This document shows, piece by piece, positions 9,347-16,807 of a stretch of 64,000 bases of DNA. The notes beneath the pieces were generated by a model. It was given only the letters and a program-made list of their open reading frames with translations. It ran no database searches and was not told the origin of the DNA. The translations under genes were made by a program, and so were the position numbers. The DNA comes from an uncultured Clostridia bacterium (GTDB lineage Bacteria > Bacillota > Clostridia > TANB77 > CAG-465), in contig CALXJI010000003.1 in NCBI GenBank assembly GCA_944388585.1, positions 161,644 through 225,643 of the forward strand. Direction: 5' to 3'. Position 1 is the first letter of the stretch, and every line of letters begins with the position of its first letter.

Positions 9347-10491
9347 TATTTTTTCTCCTTCTTATATAACTCAATAGTCTTATCAACTACATCATCCCAA
9401 TTATATTTTTTTAATATATACTCTTGCGCTTCAGACTTATATTTGTTAACTTTATCCACATTATCCACTAAATATTGAAGCTTCTCTTTTAAATCATTAA
9501 CATCTGATTTTTTAAAAGTAACACCATTATCATCCATAACAGTTTTACATTCAGGTATATCTGAAGTTAAACAACAATTTTTATAGCTCATTGCTTCAAG
9601 TAAAGATAAAGGCATTCCTTCTAAATCACTTGGAAGAACATATATATATGCATTACTATATAATTCTTCTAATTCTTCTCCTTGAACAAATCCAGTAAAA
9701 ATAATATTTGTATTATCTTTTGCTTTCTCTTTTAATTCATTAAAATACGTATCAGTATCACTAGATCCTCCAGCAATAACTAATTTTTTATCTGTATTTA
9801 TTTTGTTATAAGCCTCAATTAAATAATGTATTCCTTTTTCTGGTACTAATCTACCTAAAAATAAAATATAGCTATCTTTAGCCAAATCAAATTTATCTTT
9901 TATAATATCTACATCTTTTATATCTGGTTTATTGACACCATTTGGAATAAAATTAGTTTCTCTATTATAAGTATCTTTAAAATACTTTTTTACATTTTCA
10001 CTTAGTACAATAATTTCATCTGCATATTTAGCAGCCATTTTTTCACCAAATTTTATATATTTTGTAGCAAATCCACCCCATTTAGCTCTTTGCCAATCCA
10101 ATCCATGAATTGTTACTATAATTTTTTTCTTACTAAAAAACTTTATTATAGGAATCATTGCACATGGACCTTCTGCATGAAAATGTACGATATTATTTTT
10201 TGAAAACAAAATTTTAATTGCTCCAAAAAATGAAGATGTCATTGCTGCTAAACCTTTCATATCTATTGTTAATACACTTTTTAATTTTACACCTTTATAC
10301 TCTTTTATATGATTTACTTTTTGTGATTTATCTAATGCATGTTTTCCTTTTCTATTATAGCAAGTAACTTCTATTCCTTTTTTTGCCATTCTTATTGATA
10401 ATTCCTCAACAACAATTTCAATTCCGCCTTCTCTTGAAGGAATACGTTTATGTCCAATCATTGCTACTTTAAGGCTAGTATTTTCTTTCAT
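9346..10491 (-). CDS. Glycosyltransferase family 4
   Basis: 381 residues, GT-B fold. N-terminal KVAMIGHKRIPSREGGIEIV is the classic GT4 start with the GGIE loop, VHFHAEGPCAMIPI and VTIHGLDWQRAKWGG follow, and the donor site FLGRLVPEKGIHYLIEAY, with a later GMPLSLLEAMSYKN carrying the E-x7-E-like pair. It is close to rhamnosyl/galactosyl transferases that act early after the priming enzyme. It starts one base inside the stop of the priming transferase gene, so it probably adds the second sugar. Confidence 0.85.
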   Translation of the reverse strand: MKENTSLKVAMIGHKRIPSREGGIEIVVEELSIRMAKKGIEVTCYNRKGKHALDKSQKVNHIKEYKGVKLKSVLTIDMKGLAAMTSSFFGAIKILFSKNNIVHFHAEGPCAMIPIIKFFSKKKIIVTIHGLDWQRAKWGGFATKYIKFGEKMAAKYADEIIVLSENVKKYFKDTYNRETNFIPNGVNKPDIKDVDIIKDKFDLAKDSYILFLGRLVPEKGIHYLIEAYNKINTDKKLVIAGGSSDTDTYFNELKEKAKDNTNIIFTGFVQGEELEELYSNAYIYVLPSDLEGMPLSLLEAMSYKNCCLTSDIPECKTVMDDNGVTFKKSDVNDLKEKLQYLVDNVDKVNKYKSEAQEYILKKYNWDDVVDKTIELYKKEKK

Positions 10492-11246
10492 TACTCTGCT
10501 CCATCCTTATGTATAACTACGCCTACTGTTTTTGTTAGTAGTCCCATGTCATAGAAAAATCCTTTGTTTTCAGTATATTCTTTATCAAACTCTAATCTAT
10601 CTTCAAAAGTAGTATTTGATCTACCACTTACTTGCCATAGTCCTGTAATACCTGGTTTTGATTCAATTATTGTATTATAGTATGCTCCCATATCATCTTT
10701 TTCTCTTGGAAGATAAGGTCTAGGTCCTACAAGTGACATATCTCCTTTTAATACGTTTATTAATTGTGGTAGTTCATCTATTGATGTTTTTCTTAAAAAG
10801 TTTCCTACTTTTGTTATTCTTGGATCATTTTTTAGCTTTTTATTTACTTTGTATTCTTCTCTAGCTTTTTCATCTTTGTCTAGTAATTCAAAAAGTTTTT
10901 TGTCAGCATCTGGTACCATTGTTCTAAACTTATATATTTCAAATAATTTTCCGTCTTTTCCTATTCTTTTTTGGGTAAACATTGCAGGTCCATCTGAATC
11001 TTTTCTTATTGCTAAACTTGTTACTAAAAATACAGGAGATAATAATAACAATGCAGTAGCTGAAGCTGTTATATCCACTGTTCTTTTTAAAAAAGAATAT
11101 GTTATTTCATTAAATGTCTTTTTTTCTTTTTGCTCTAACACTTTATTATTATCATCAAATTTAATAATATTGTTTTCTACAGGCAATTTCTTATCTGTTT
11201 CAACACTTAATATGTTAAACTCTTGTGCCTCATTAGAATGTGACAT
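10491..11246 (-). CDS. Undecaprenyl-phosphate sugar-phosphate transferase (priming enzyme)
   Basis: 251 residues of the bacterial sugar transferase (PglC/WcaJ C-terminal domain) family, which puts the first sugar phosphate onto undecaprenyl phosphate at the inner face of the membrane. One membrane segment lies at about 60-80 after FLKRTVDI. Catalytic-core motifs are KFRTM (106-110), DELPQLINVL (157-166), SLVGPRP (171-177) and PGITGLWQVSGRS (198-210). It is a monotopic short form without the extra WcaJ membrane helices, but has a polar 50-residue N-terminal extension. Start has GGGGGA eight bases upstream. Confidence 0.9.
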   Translation of the reverse strand: MSHSNEAQEFNILSVETDKKLPVENNIIKFDDNNKVLEQKEKKTFNEITYSFLKRTVDITASATALLLLSPVFLVTSLAIRKDSDGPAMFTQKRIGKDGKLFEIYKFRTMVPDADKKLFELLDKDEKAREEYKVNKKLKNDPRITKVGNFLRKTSIDELPQLINVLKGDMSLVGPRPYLPREKDDMGAYYNTIIESKPGITGLWQVSGRSNTTFEDRLEFDKEYTENKGFFYDMGLLTKTVGVVIHKDGAE

Positions 11247-11784
11247 TCTTTATTCCCCCATTTTCAGATTTTTTCTTTCTCGATTTTATCAGTATATTAA
11301 TGAAAATCATAAATAAAATAGTTCCTGTTATTACTCCTAAAGTATCAATTCCCACATCTGTTATTCTGCTTGTCCTACCTGAAACAAATCTTTGATGAAA
11401 TTCATCTGACATAGCATAAAGCATTCCTGTTAGGATAGCAAAAATATATATTTTCTTGTTGTTTTTTAAAAAAGCGTAAAAAAATACAGATAAAATAATA
11501 CCACCAACTGTGTATAAAAAATAATGAGCATTCTTTCTTACAAAAGTTTGTAATTCTTTAGAATAATTATATTTGTCATTATTACCATATTGTGTATTTA
11601 CTGTATCTGTTTTATTTGTATTATTGCTCTCTACTGGGTTTAGTGTACTATCTATTACATGTATAAAAGCACCACTAGTATTGAGTGTTTGTGTTCCGTC
11701 TTGACTAGAAAATATAAATACAGTTATCATCCATACTAAAACAAATATTGTGGATATTATTTTTAGTATCTTCCCCTTATGCAT
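11233..11784 (-). CDS. VanZ-like family membrane protein
   Basis: 183 residues with four hydrophobic segments. The diagnostic VanZ region is present: RKNAHYFLYTVGG then AMSDEFHQRFVSGRTSRI followed by TDVGIDTLG. The first gene of the polysaccharide operon, it overlaps the priming transferase by 14 bases and lies 83 bases downstream of a consensus promoter. Homologues are linked to teicoplanin resistance (VanZ) but this short type is common in cell-envelope operons, and its biochemical role is not established. A paralogue lies at 17.8-18.3 kb. Confidence 0.85.
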   Translation of the reverse strand: MHKGKILKIISTIFVLVWMITVFIFSSQDGTQTLNTSGAFIHVIDSTLNPVESNNTNKTDTVNTQYGNNDKYNYSKELQTFVRKNAHYFLYTVGGIILSVFFYAFLKNNKKIYIFAILTGMLYAMSDEFHQRFVSGRTSRITDVGIDTLGVITGTILFMIFINILIKSRKKKSENGGIKNVTF

Positions 11785-11866
11785 TTCTTCTCTCCTAACA
11801 CTTTTTTATTCATTTGACATCTTAACTATTATTTATGTCTTCTTTATTATACTTTCGACGGGTATT

Positions 11867-11895
11867 ATTATATCATTTAACATAAAAATAGTCAA
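11867..11895 (-). promoter_or_regulatory. Sigma-A promoter of the polysaccharide operon
   Basis: On the minus strand TTGACT (11890-11895) and TATAAT (11867-11872) are separated by exactly 17 bases. The start point would be about 75 bases upstream of the VanZ-like gene, and no other good promoter is apparent between the closely spaced or overlapping genes below. Confidence 0.75.
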
Positions 11896-11966
11896 TTAAA
11901 TTAGCATATTTAATATAAATTTGTTATAATTTTGTATTTATTGTAATTTAAAGCACAAATTTGTAG

Positions 11967-12021
11967 TACTCTTTTTTGTATACTACTATATAACTACTTG
12001 AATTTATATAAAAAAAGAGTA
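11967..12021. repeat. Inverted repeat, 11-bp perfect arms
   Basis: TACTCTTTTTT at 11967-11977 is mirrored by AAAAAAGAGTA at 12011-12021, with a 33-base spacer. The right arm overlaps the -10 region of the promoter for the 86-residue gene, so an operator or a long-looped hairpin is possible. Confidence 0.5.
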
Positions 12022-12025
12022 TAAT
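11998..12025 (+). promoter_or_regulatory. Putative promoter for the orphan 86-aa gene
   Basis: TTGAAT (11998-12003), 16-base spacer, TATAAT (12020-12025). Start point would be about 45 bases before the ATG at 12078. Confidence 0.55.
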
Positions 12026-12077
12026 GTTGTTATCCGAAAATTCCTCAAACCCATTAACTATTTGGGAGGTATTTCAA

Positions 12078-12338
12078 ATGAAATTGTTTAACAAATTGCT
12101 CTGCCTTCTTACCAAGCGTTGGATTATTCCCTATCTGTTAGATGATAATTTAAAGCTAACATTGGTTTCTCTTCCCAGAGTTACCAAAGGAGGTTACTAC
12201 GTACCTGCTGTCATGAAAAGGAATAATGTAAGCACGATATACTGGAACATGCCTATGTCTTGCAACGTTATTTTAAATCATGAAGGATGCGATCTTATCT
12301 GCTGGCATGGTATTGAAGTAATCAGAGTAGAAGATTAA
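12078..12338 (+). CDS. Orphan 86-aa protein, atypical base composition
   Basis: Not recognised. The start was set at the ATG at 12078 because GGGAGG lies nine bases upstream; a longer frame exists but has no ribosome site. The product begins with a basic MKLFNKLLCLLTKRW, has no clear membrane helix and ends in an acidic tail; four Cys are present. Hand count of 12121-12300 gives 66 G+C of 180 (about 37%), clearly above neighbouring genes. It has its own promoter and a strong terminator, so it is a free-standing transcription unit. Base composition suggests recent acquisition or unusual selection. Function unknown. Confidence 0.55.
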   Translation: MKLFNKLLCLLTKRWIIPYLLDDNLKLTLVSLPRVTKGGYYVPAVMKRNNVSTIYWNMPMSCNVILNHEGCDLICWHGIEVIRVED

Positions 12339-12366
12339 TCTTTTGCTCTCCTAGAGCATAAAATGG

Positions 12367-12400
12367 GGGCGAGTCTAAAACTTAGGCTCGCCCTTTAGAT
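12367..12400 (+). terminator. Rho-independent terminator of the orphan gene
   Basis: Twelve-pair stem GGGCGAGTCTAA (12367-12378) with TTAGGCTCGCCC (12382-12393), three-base loop, followed by a T-rich stretch. It is the most GC-rich hairpin in the first half of the window. Confidence 0.8.
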
Positions 12401-12415
12401 TTTATTATTTTAATC

Positions 12416-13105
12416 TTAATAATTATAAAATAAATTATTTGTTTCCTGTTTACGATATATTTTTACTATTTTTCCTTGAAGCTTTTCAAGGATTTTTGCA
12501 TACCATGTTAACTTTTTTGAATCAAATAATGATATACTTTTTTGAGGCTTATATCTTATATCATGCTCCATCTCTGCCCAAAAATCCATAGCAATTGTTC
12601 TTATTTGTATCTCTACTTTCATTACTACTGTTTCACCATTTATTGTTACTGGTGTTTCTACAATTATATGATAAGCTGAATATCCGCTTTTTTTAGGGTT
12701 ATTAATATAGTCTTTTTCCTTTATTATTTTTAAATTAGGTATCATTTCAATAATCTGTTTTACAAAAAATATATCATCTTGTACAGGACATGTTATCCTA
12801 ACTCCAGCTATATCGTTAATATTATCTATTAAAGATGTATATGTATATTTGATGTTTTTCTTTTTCATTTTATTTATTATACTCTTTTTAGATTTAACTC
12901 TAGCTGTTATTTTATCTATAATGGAATATCCATATAGCTTATTTAACTTTTCTTTTACTAAATTTATCTCACTTGCAACTTGATTCATTGCAATCTCATA
13001 TATTCTTATTAAATCATTATATTCTTTACTTTCTATATTAATTTCTTCGTCTTGTACTGTTTTTATATCATTATTTTGTTTAATTAAATCTGGTCTTTTA
13101 ATCAC
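12416..13105 (-). CDS. Small alarmone synthetase (RelA/SpoT domain GTP pyrophosphokinase)
   Basis: 229 residues, synthetase domain only, as in RelQ/RelP: makes (p)ppGpp from ATP and GTP/GDP. Motifs seen: DIAGVRI (98-104), GYSAYHIIV (141-149) and EIQIRTIAMDFWAEMEH (165-181), all lining the synthetase site; no hydrolase HD domain and no TGS/ACT domains. Flanking helices at both ends match the tetrameric small synthetases. The start is uncertain: the GTG at 13103-13105 abuts an AAAGGGG ribosome site, and no in-frame ATG follows until residue 40. It is divergent from the DUF3800 gene. Confidence 0.85.
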   Translation of the reverse strand: MIKRPDLIKQNNDIKTVQDEEINIESKEYNDLIRIYEIAMNQVASEINLVKEKLNKLYGYSIIDKITARVKSKKSIINKMKKKNIKYTYTSLIDNINDIAGVRITCPVQDDIFFVKQIIEMIPNLKIIKEKDYINNPKKSGYSAYHIIVETPVTINGETVVMKVEIQIRTIAMDFWAEMEHDIRYKPQKSISLFDSKKLTWYAKILEKLQGKIVKIYRKQETNNLFYNY

Positions 13106-13197
13106 CCCTTTCTTTATATATTCAAATTCTACCTATAATATGTTATGTTTATATATAATTTTTGTGTTAATTATGAAAAAAATAAATAATTTTACCT

Positions 13198-13226
13198 TTT
13201 ACTATTAAAGATATATATGATATAAT
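13198..13226 (+). promoter_or_regulatory. Putative promoter of the DUF3800-LysR-NTPase group
   Basis: TTTACT (13198-13203), 17-base spacer, TATAAT (13221-13226), then AGGAGG and the ATG at 13249. Confidence 0.6.
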
Positions 13227-13248
13227 TTTTTTATTATAGGAGGTTTAT

Positions 13249-13902
13249 ATGCAATACTTATTTTTAGACGAATCTGGCAATTTACACAAAAATAGTCCAG
13301 ATAGATACTTTGTAATTGGTGGTATTTTTACTAACAATTATGATGATATTAAAAAATCATATGTTGAAATAAATAGAGAATTAAAAGAAAAATTAAACAT
13401 GGATTTTGATACAGAACTTAAAGCTGCTTACCTTAATATGGAAGAAAAAATGGATATAGTTGTTAAACTTCAACAAATGAATGGTATGTATATAGTTGGC
13501 GTAATAGTAGATAAAGAAAAAATTGGTGTAAAAATAGAGGAAATACACCTATATTACAATTATATAATAGGTAAACTTCTAGATTATTTAGTTAAAATAG
13601 GGCTTATTAAAACTAATGAAAAAGACTATCTCTTTATTAATATAGATAAATCATCTATGAAAATAGAAGATATTAACTCATTAGAAATGTATTTAAAAAT
13701 CCATTTTAATATAGAGCGAAAAATGAAATTTGAACTTAATGTTGCATACTGGGATTCAAGTAAAAACTACATGATACAAGTAGCAGATATAATGTGTAAT
13801 ACTATTTGGAATATTGCTCAGTCTCCTAATCCTTTTAAAGTGTTTAACTCTTTAAATCAAAAAAAGAGAATGCGAATTTATAGATTAAATCGTAGAGTAT
13901 AA
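13249..13902 (+). CDS. DUF3800 domain protein
   Basis: 217 residues. The N-terminus YLFLDESGNLHKNSPDRYFV and GGIF are the hallmark of DUF3800, a family with an RNase H-like core and acidic residues (Asp and Glu of DESG, later the D of NIDKSSM and of QVADIMCNTIW). Family members are often near mobile or defence genes and are suspected nucleases, but no activity is established that I can name. The ribosome site is AGGAGG. It is followed after 15 bases by a LysR regulator gene, so they may be co-transcribed. Confidence 0.75.
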   Translation: MQYLFLDESGNLHKNSPDRYFVIGGIFTNNYDDIKKSYVEINRELKEKLNMDFDTELKAAYLNMEEKMDIVVKLQQMNGMYIVGVIVDKEKIGVKIEEIHLYYNYIIGKLLDYLVKIGLIKTNEKDYLFINIDKSSMKIEDINSLEMYLKIHFNIERKMKFELNVAYWDSSKNYMIQVADIMCNTIWNIAQSPNPFKVFNSLNQKKRMRIYRLNRRV

Positions 13903-13917
13903 TTAGGAGGTATTATA

Positions 13918-14799
13918 ATGTCAAATGTTAGTTTAGAACTTTTAAGACTCTTCTGTATAGTTGCTGAAACTGGGAAAATATATAAAACTGCTGAAAAGCT
14001 ATATATTTCACAGCCTGCTGTAACACAAAGTATAAAAAAACTAGAAGATGAACTTGGTGGTGCCCTTTTTTACAGAACACCAAAAGGCGTAGTTTTAACT
14101 GAGCAGGGTAAAAGTTTGTATAGCTTTATTAAGCCTAGTATTGATGCACTTGAAAATGCACCTAAAAAATTTAGTCAATATGTTAATTTAGAAGAAGGAT
14201 CATTAAAAATTAAATGTGGCTCTACTTTAAGTGAAATTGTATTATTTAAACCACTGGAAAAATTCATGAGAAATTATCCTAAAGTTAGTGTAGATGTGGT
14301 ATCTGGTCGCTCTTCTACAGCTATTGAAATGGTGTCAAATGGTGAGCTTGACATGGCTATTGTACCTTTACCATCAGAAAATACAAAAGATAATACAGAT
14401 ATTATTAAATATGCACCTTTAGAATTAGTAGTATATTCTACAAAAGAGTATCTAGAGAACAGTAATATAGATATAAATAGTTGGTCAGACATACAAAAAG
14501 GAAATCTAATACTACCTACAGTAACATCTAACACTGGTAAAGTTATATATTCTTTTTTTGAAAATCAAGGCATAGATATTAAATTTAAATACATTTTCTC
14601 TAGTAATACTTCGAGAAAAAGAATGGTAAAAGATGGGCTTGGTATTGGAATAGGTCTGAAAGAAGATCTAAAAGATGAAAATTTTGTAATATCTAATTTA
14701 AAATTACCAAAATTAGATATAGGAATAATAATTCAAAAGAAAGAAATAGCAAGTTTTGCTACTTTGAAATTATTAGAATATATAATGGATAATAAATAA
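13918..14799 (+). CDS. LysR-family transcriptional regulator
   Basis: 293 residues. The N-terminal winged helix-turn-helix is clear (KTAEKLYISQPAVTQSIKKL, about 22-41, then LFYRTPKGVVLTEQG). The C-terminal two-lobe effector domain includes LKIKCGSTLSEIVLFKPLEK and GELDMAIVPLP. It lies 12 bases upstream of the NTPase-Csx3-like gene and 15 after the DUF3800 gene. Unusually for LysR it is co-directional with, not divergent from, its possible target genes. The effector is unknown. Confidence 0.88.
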   Translation: MSNVSLELLRLFCIVAETGKIYKTAEKLYISQPAVTQSIKKLEDELGGALFYRTPKGVVLTEQGKSLYSFIKPSIDALENAPKKFSQYVNLEEGSLKIKCGSTLSEIVLFKPLEKFMRNYPKVSVDVVSGRSSTAIEMVSNGELDMAIVPLPSENTKDNTDIIKYAPLELVVYSTKEYLENSNIDINSWSDIQKGNLILPTVTSNTGKVIYSFFENQGIDIKFKYIFSSNTSRKRMVKDGLGIGIGLKEDLKDENFVISNLKLPKLDIGIIIQKKEIASFATLKLLEYIMDNK

Positions 14800-14811
14800 T
14801 AGGAGAATGTT

Positions 14812-16113
14812 ATGAAAGAAGATATAAAAAATATAAGAATAATATTTTGTGGTCCGCCACATTCAGGGAAAAGTGTACTTTTAAGTACAATATATAAAAA
14901 TTTACCTCAATCACATACAGCAATTGTTCGTGCTGCACCAGATGGTGAAGGAATGTATAGTAACAATGTAAATCAAGAACAAATCCAAGCTACAAGAAGA
15001 AAAGGGGATTTTAGTGAACAAAGAACTCAATATAATACAAATAGTATAGAAAACGAAAAAGCTTCCATCGTTCTAGTAGATGTTGGTGGAAAAATAAATG
15101 AAGATAAAGAAAAAATTTTTGATACTTGTAATTATTCAATTGTATTAAGCAATAATATTAAAGATAAAGAAACTTGGACAGAATTTTCAAAAAAGCACGA
15201 TGTATTACCTATTGCAATCTTAGATTCATCTTTAGAGGGAAAAGACGAGATATATTCCTCTTCAAATAATGATGTAATTACAGGTAAAATAACAGATCTT
15301 CAAAGAGGTAAAACTAAATATACTTCACCTCTTATAAATAAAATACTAGATAAGATCCAAGAAATTACAATTACCAAAAAAAATTCTCAAAAAGAAATTA
15401 AAGGAGCTAAATATATATCAGATAAAGATACTATAAATATGCTAGATATTGCTAAAGAACTAGATATGATAGATAAAGAAACAAATAATGCAAAATGGAA
15501 TGTATCAAAATCATGTGAAATTTATTCTAATCTAATAAATAGATTAAAAAATAAAAATGAAGCTAATTTTTTTGAAGCTAGAGCAAACTGGGTTGCTGGC
15601 CTTTGCACGCAAGCTGCTATTGATTCAAATATAAAAAATATTAAATTTTATGATGCAAGACAAGATAAATTTATACAATCAAATAAAGCTGAATTAAACA
15701 TTATACAAGATTCTTCTAAATTAGAAAATAACACATATTTATATAATGTATTAGATGATAATAAACTAAACTTAATAACTTCTAAAACAGATGATAGCAT
15801 ATTTTTAGATTTTGAACTAAATCCAAATAATAAAATAGTACCAGAAGATTTTGAAAATATGAAACTTCCTGATATAGATATAAACAAAAAGCTCTATATT
15901 AGTGGAAAACTTCCAACTTGGTTATTTTCAAGTATTGATTTAAGTTATGAAAATCAAGAAAAATATATATTTCAACCTGGAAATGGTTTTATTAAATATG
16001 CAAGTGAAAATAAAAAAGAATTAGGTATTATTGAACCTGAAATAAATGGAATTGATACTAATAAAATATTGGAAAACTACAAAGAATTCTTTGAAAATGA
16101 AATAAAAAAATAG
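14812..16113 (+). CDS. P-loop NTPase fused to Csx3-like (CRISPR ring-nuclease type) domain
   Basis: 433 residues. Residues 1-190 form a P-loop domain: Walker A GPPHSGKS (14-21), AAPDGEG (41-47), RRKGDF (62-67) and Walker B IVLVDVGG (86-93). From memory this is the NTPase domain found fused to Csx3 in type III CRISPR contexts. Residues about 330-408 align almost gaplessly with Csx3: IVPEDFENMKLPDIDINKKL, then ISGKLPTWLF (363-372), with Csx3 consensus SGRGPxWLY. However FQPGNG (387-392) replaces the catalytic FDPRLG and the YHP His is absent. A middle segment (254-290) ends in FYDARQDK and may be a second Csx3-like unit that keeps D-x-R. Followed 11 bases later by a membrane protein gene. No CRISPR array or cas gene is in the window. 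Confidence 0.7.
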   Translation: MKEDIKNIRIIFCGPPHSGKSVLLSTIYKNLPQSHTAIVRAAPDGEGMYSNNVNQEQIQATRRKGDFSEQRTQYNTNSIENEKASIVLVDVGGKINEDKEKIFDTCNYSIVLSNNIKDKETWTEFSKKHDVLPIAILDSSLEGKDEIYSSSNNDVITGKITDLQRGKTKYTSPLINKILDKIQEITITKKNSQKEIKGAKYISDKDTINMLDIAKELDMIDKETNNAKWNVSKSCEIYSNLINRLKNKNEANFFEARANWVAGLCTQAAIDSNIKNIKFYDARQDKFIQSNKAELNIIQDSSKLENNTYLYNVLDDNKLNLITSKTDDSIFLDFELNPNNKIVPEDFENMKLPDIDINKKLYISGKLPTWLFSSIDLSYENQEKYIFQPGNGFIKYASENKKELGIIEPEINGIDTNKILENYKEFFENEIKK

Positions 16114-16124
16114 GAGATGATTTA

Positions 16125-16736
16125 ATGAAAAAACTTTTAACTTTTATAATTATACTGGTTTTACTAGCTTTAGTAGTATTTTTAGGATTTAAGCTTTTAG
16201 ATAAAGATGAAAATAATGAAAATGAAATAATAGATAACACAGTAAATGAAGAACAAAATAATACTTCAAATAATAAATCTGATTCTAATACAACTTCTCA
16301 ATCAGAAGAAAATCAAGAATATAATACTACAATTTACATTGGTACAGAAGATAACTTTGAAGAATTCACTGTAAATATAGACAAAAGTGGTTCTGCTACT
16401 TATCAAGCAAGTCAAATTTTAGAAGCTATAGGAGATATATTAGGATATAGACTAATTGCTAATGATATTACAGATGGTAAAGGTGGAATGACAATAGATT
16501 TTAACTCAAATTCTGCTCCATTTAATACAAATGACTCATATATTGGAAATGAACAATATACTACTAATGATGATTTAGCTTTTGCTATATTTGACAGTAT
16601 AGAAAAAACTCTACAAGAATATTTTGGTCAAAACTTAGATGTATGGTTTTCATTAGATAGTGGCTCTATTACTATAAATGATGTAACTATACCAATTACT
16701 GAACCATATCAAGGAAGCAATTATTATTTAAAATAA
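16125..16736 (+). CDS. Membrane-anchored GerMN-like extracytoplasmic protein
   Basis: 203 residues. One N-terminal membrane segment (about 3-25) without a lipobox Cys, then a low-complexity Asn/Glu/Ser/Thr linker (30-68), then a globular domain. The domain pattern TVNIDKSGSATYQASQILEA, GKGGMTIDFNSNS, FDSIEKTLQEYFG and LDVWFSLDSGSI resembles the GerMN domain (GerM-type, spore envelope and lipoprotein contexts), but this is a fold-level resemblance only. Being 11 bases downstream of the NTPase-Csx3-like gene and ahead of a terminator, it is probably the last gene of that unit. Confidence 0.6.
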   Translation: MKKLLTFIIILVLLALVVFLGFKLLDKDENNENEIIDNTVNEEQNNTSNNKSDSNTTSQSEENQEYNTTIYIGTEDNFEEFTVNIDKSGSATYQASQILEAIGDILGYRLIANDITDGKGGMTIDFNSNSAPFNTNDSYIGNEQYTTNDDLAFAIFDSIEKTLQEYFGQNLDVWFSLDSGSITINDVTIPITEPYQGSNYYLK

Positions 16737-16744
16737 AAAATATT

Positions 16745-16785
16745 AGAGGCTGTAGATTTTATTCTATAACCTCTATTTTTTTATT
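16745..16785 (+). terminator. Terminator after the GerMN-like gene
   Basis: Imperfect stem AGAGGCTGTAG (16745-16755) with CTATAACCTCT (16764-16774), followed by ATTTTTTTATTTT. Confidence 0.65.
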
Positions 16786-16807
16786 TTATACTAATATCAA
16801 ACTTATC

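Noticed and set aside
10849..11316. 155-residue plus-strand reading frame
   Set aside because: It lies opposite the priming transferase gene, is Ser-rich in the way of an antisense frame, and has no ribosome site.
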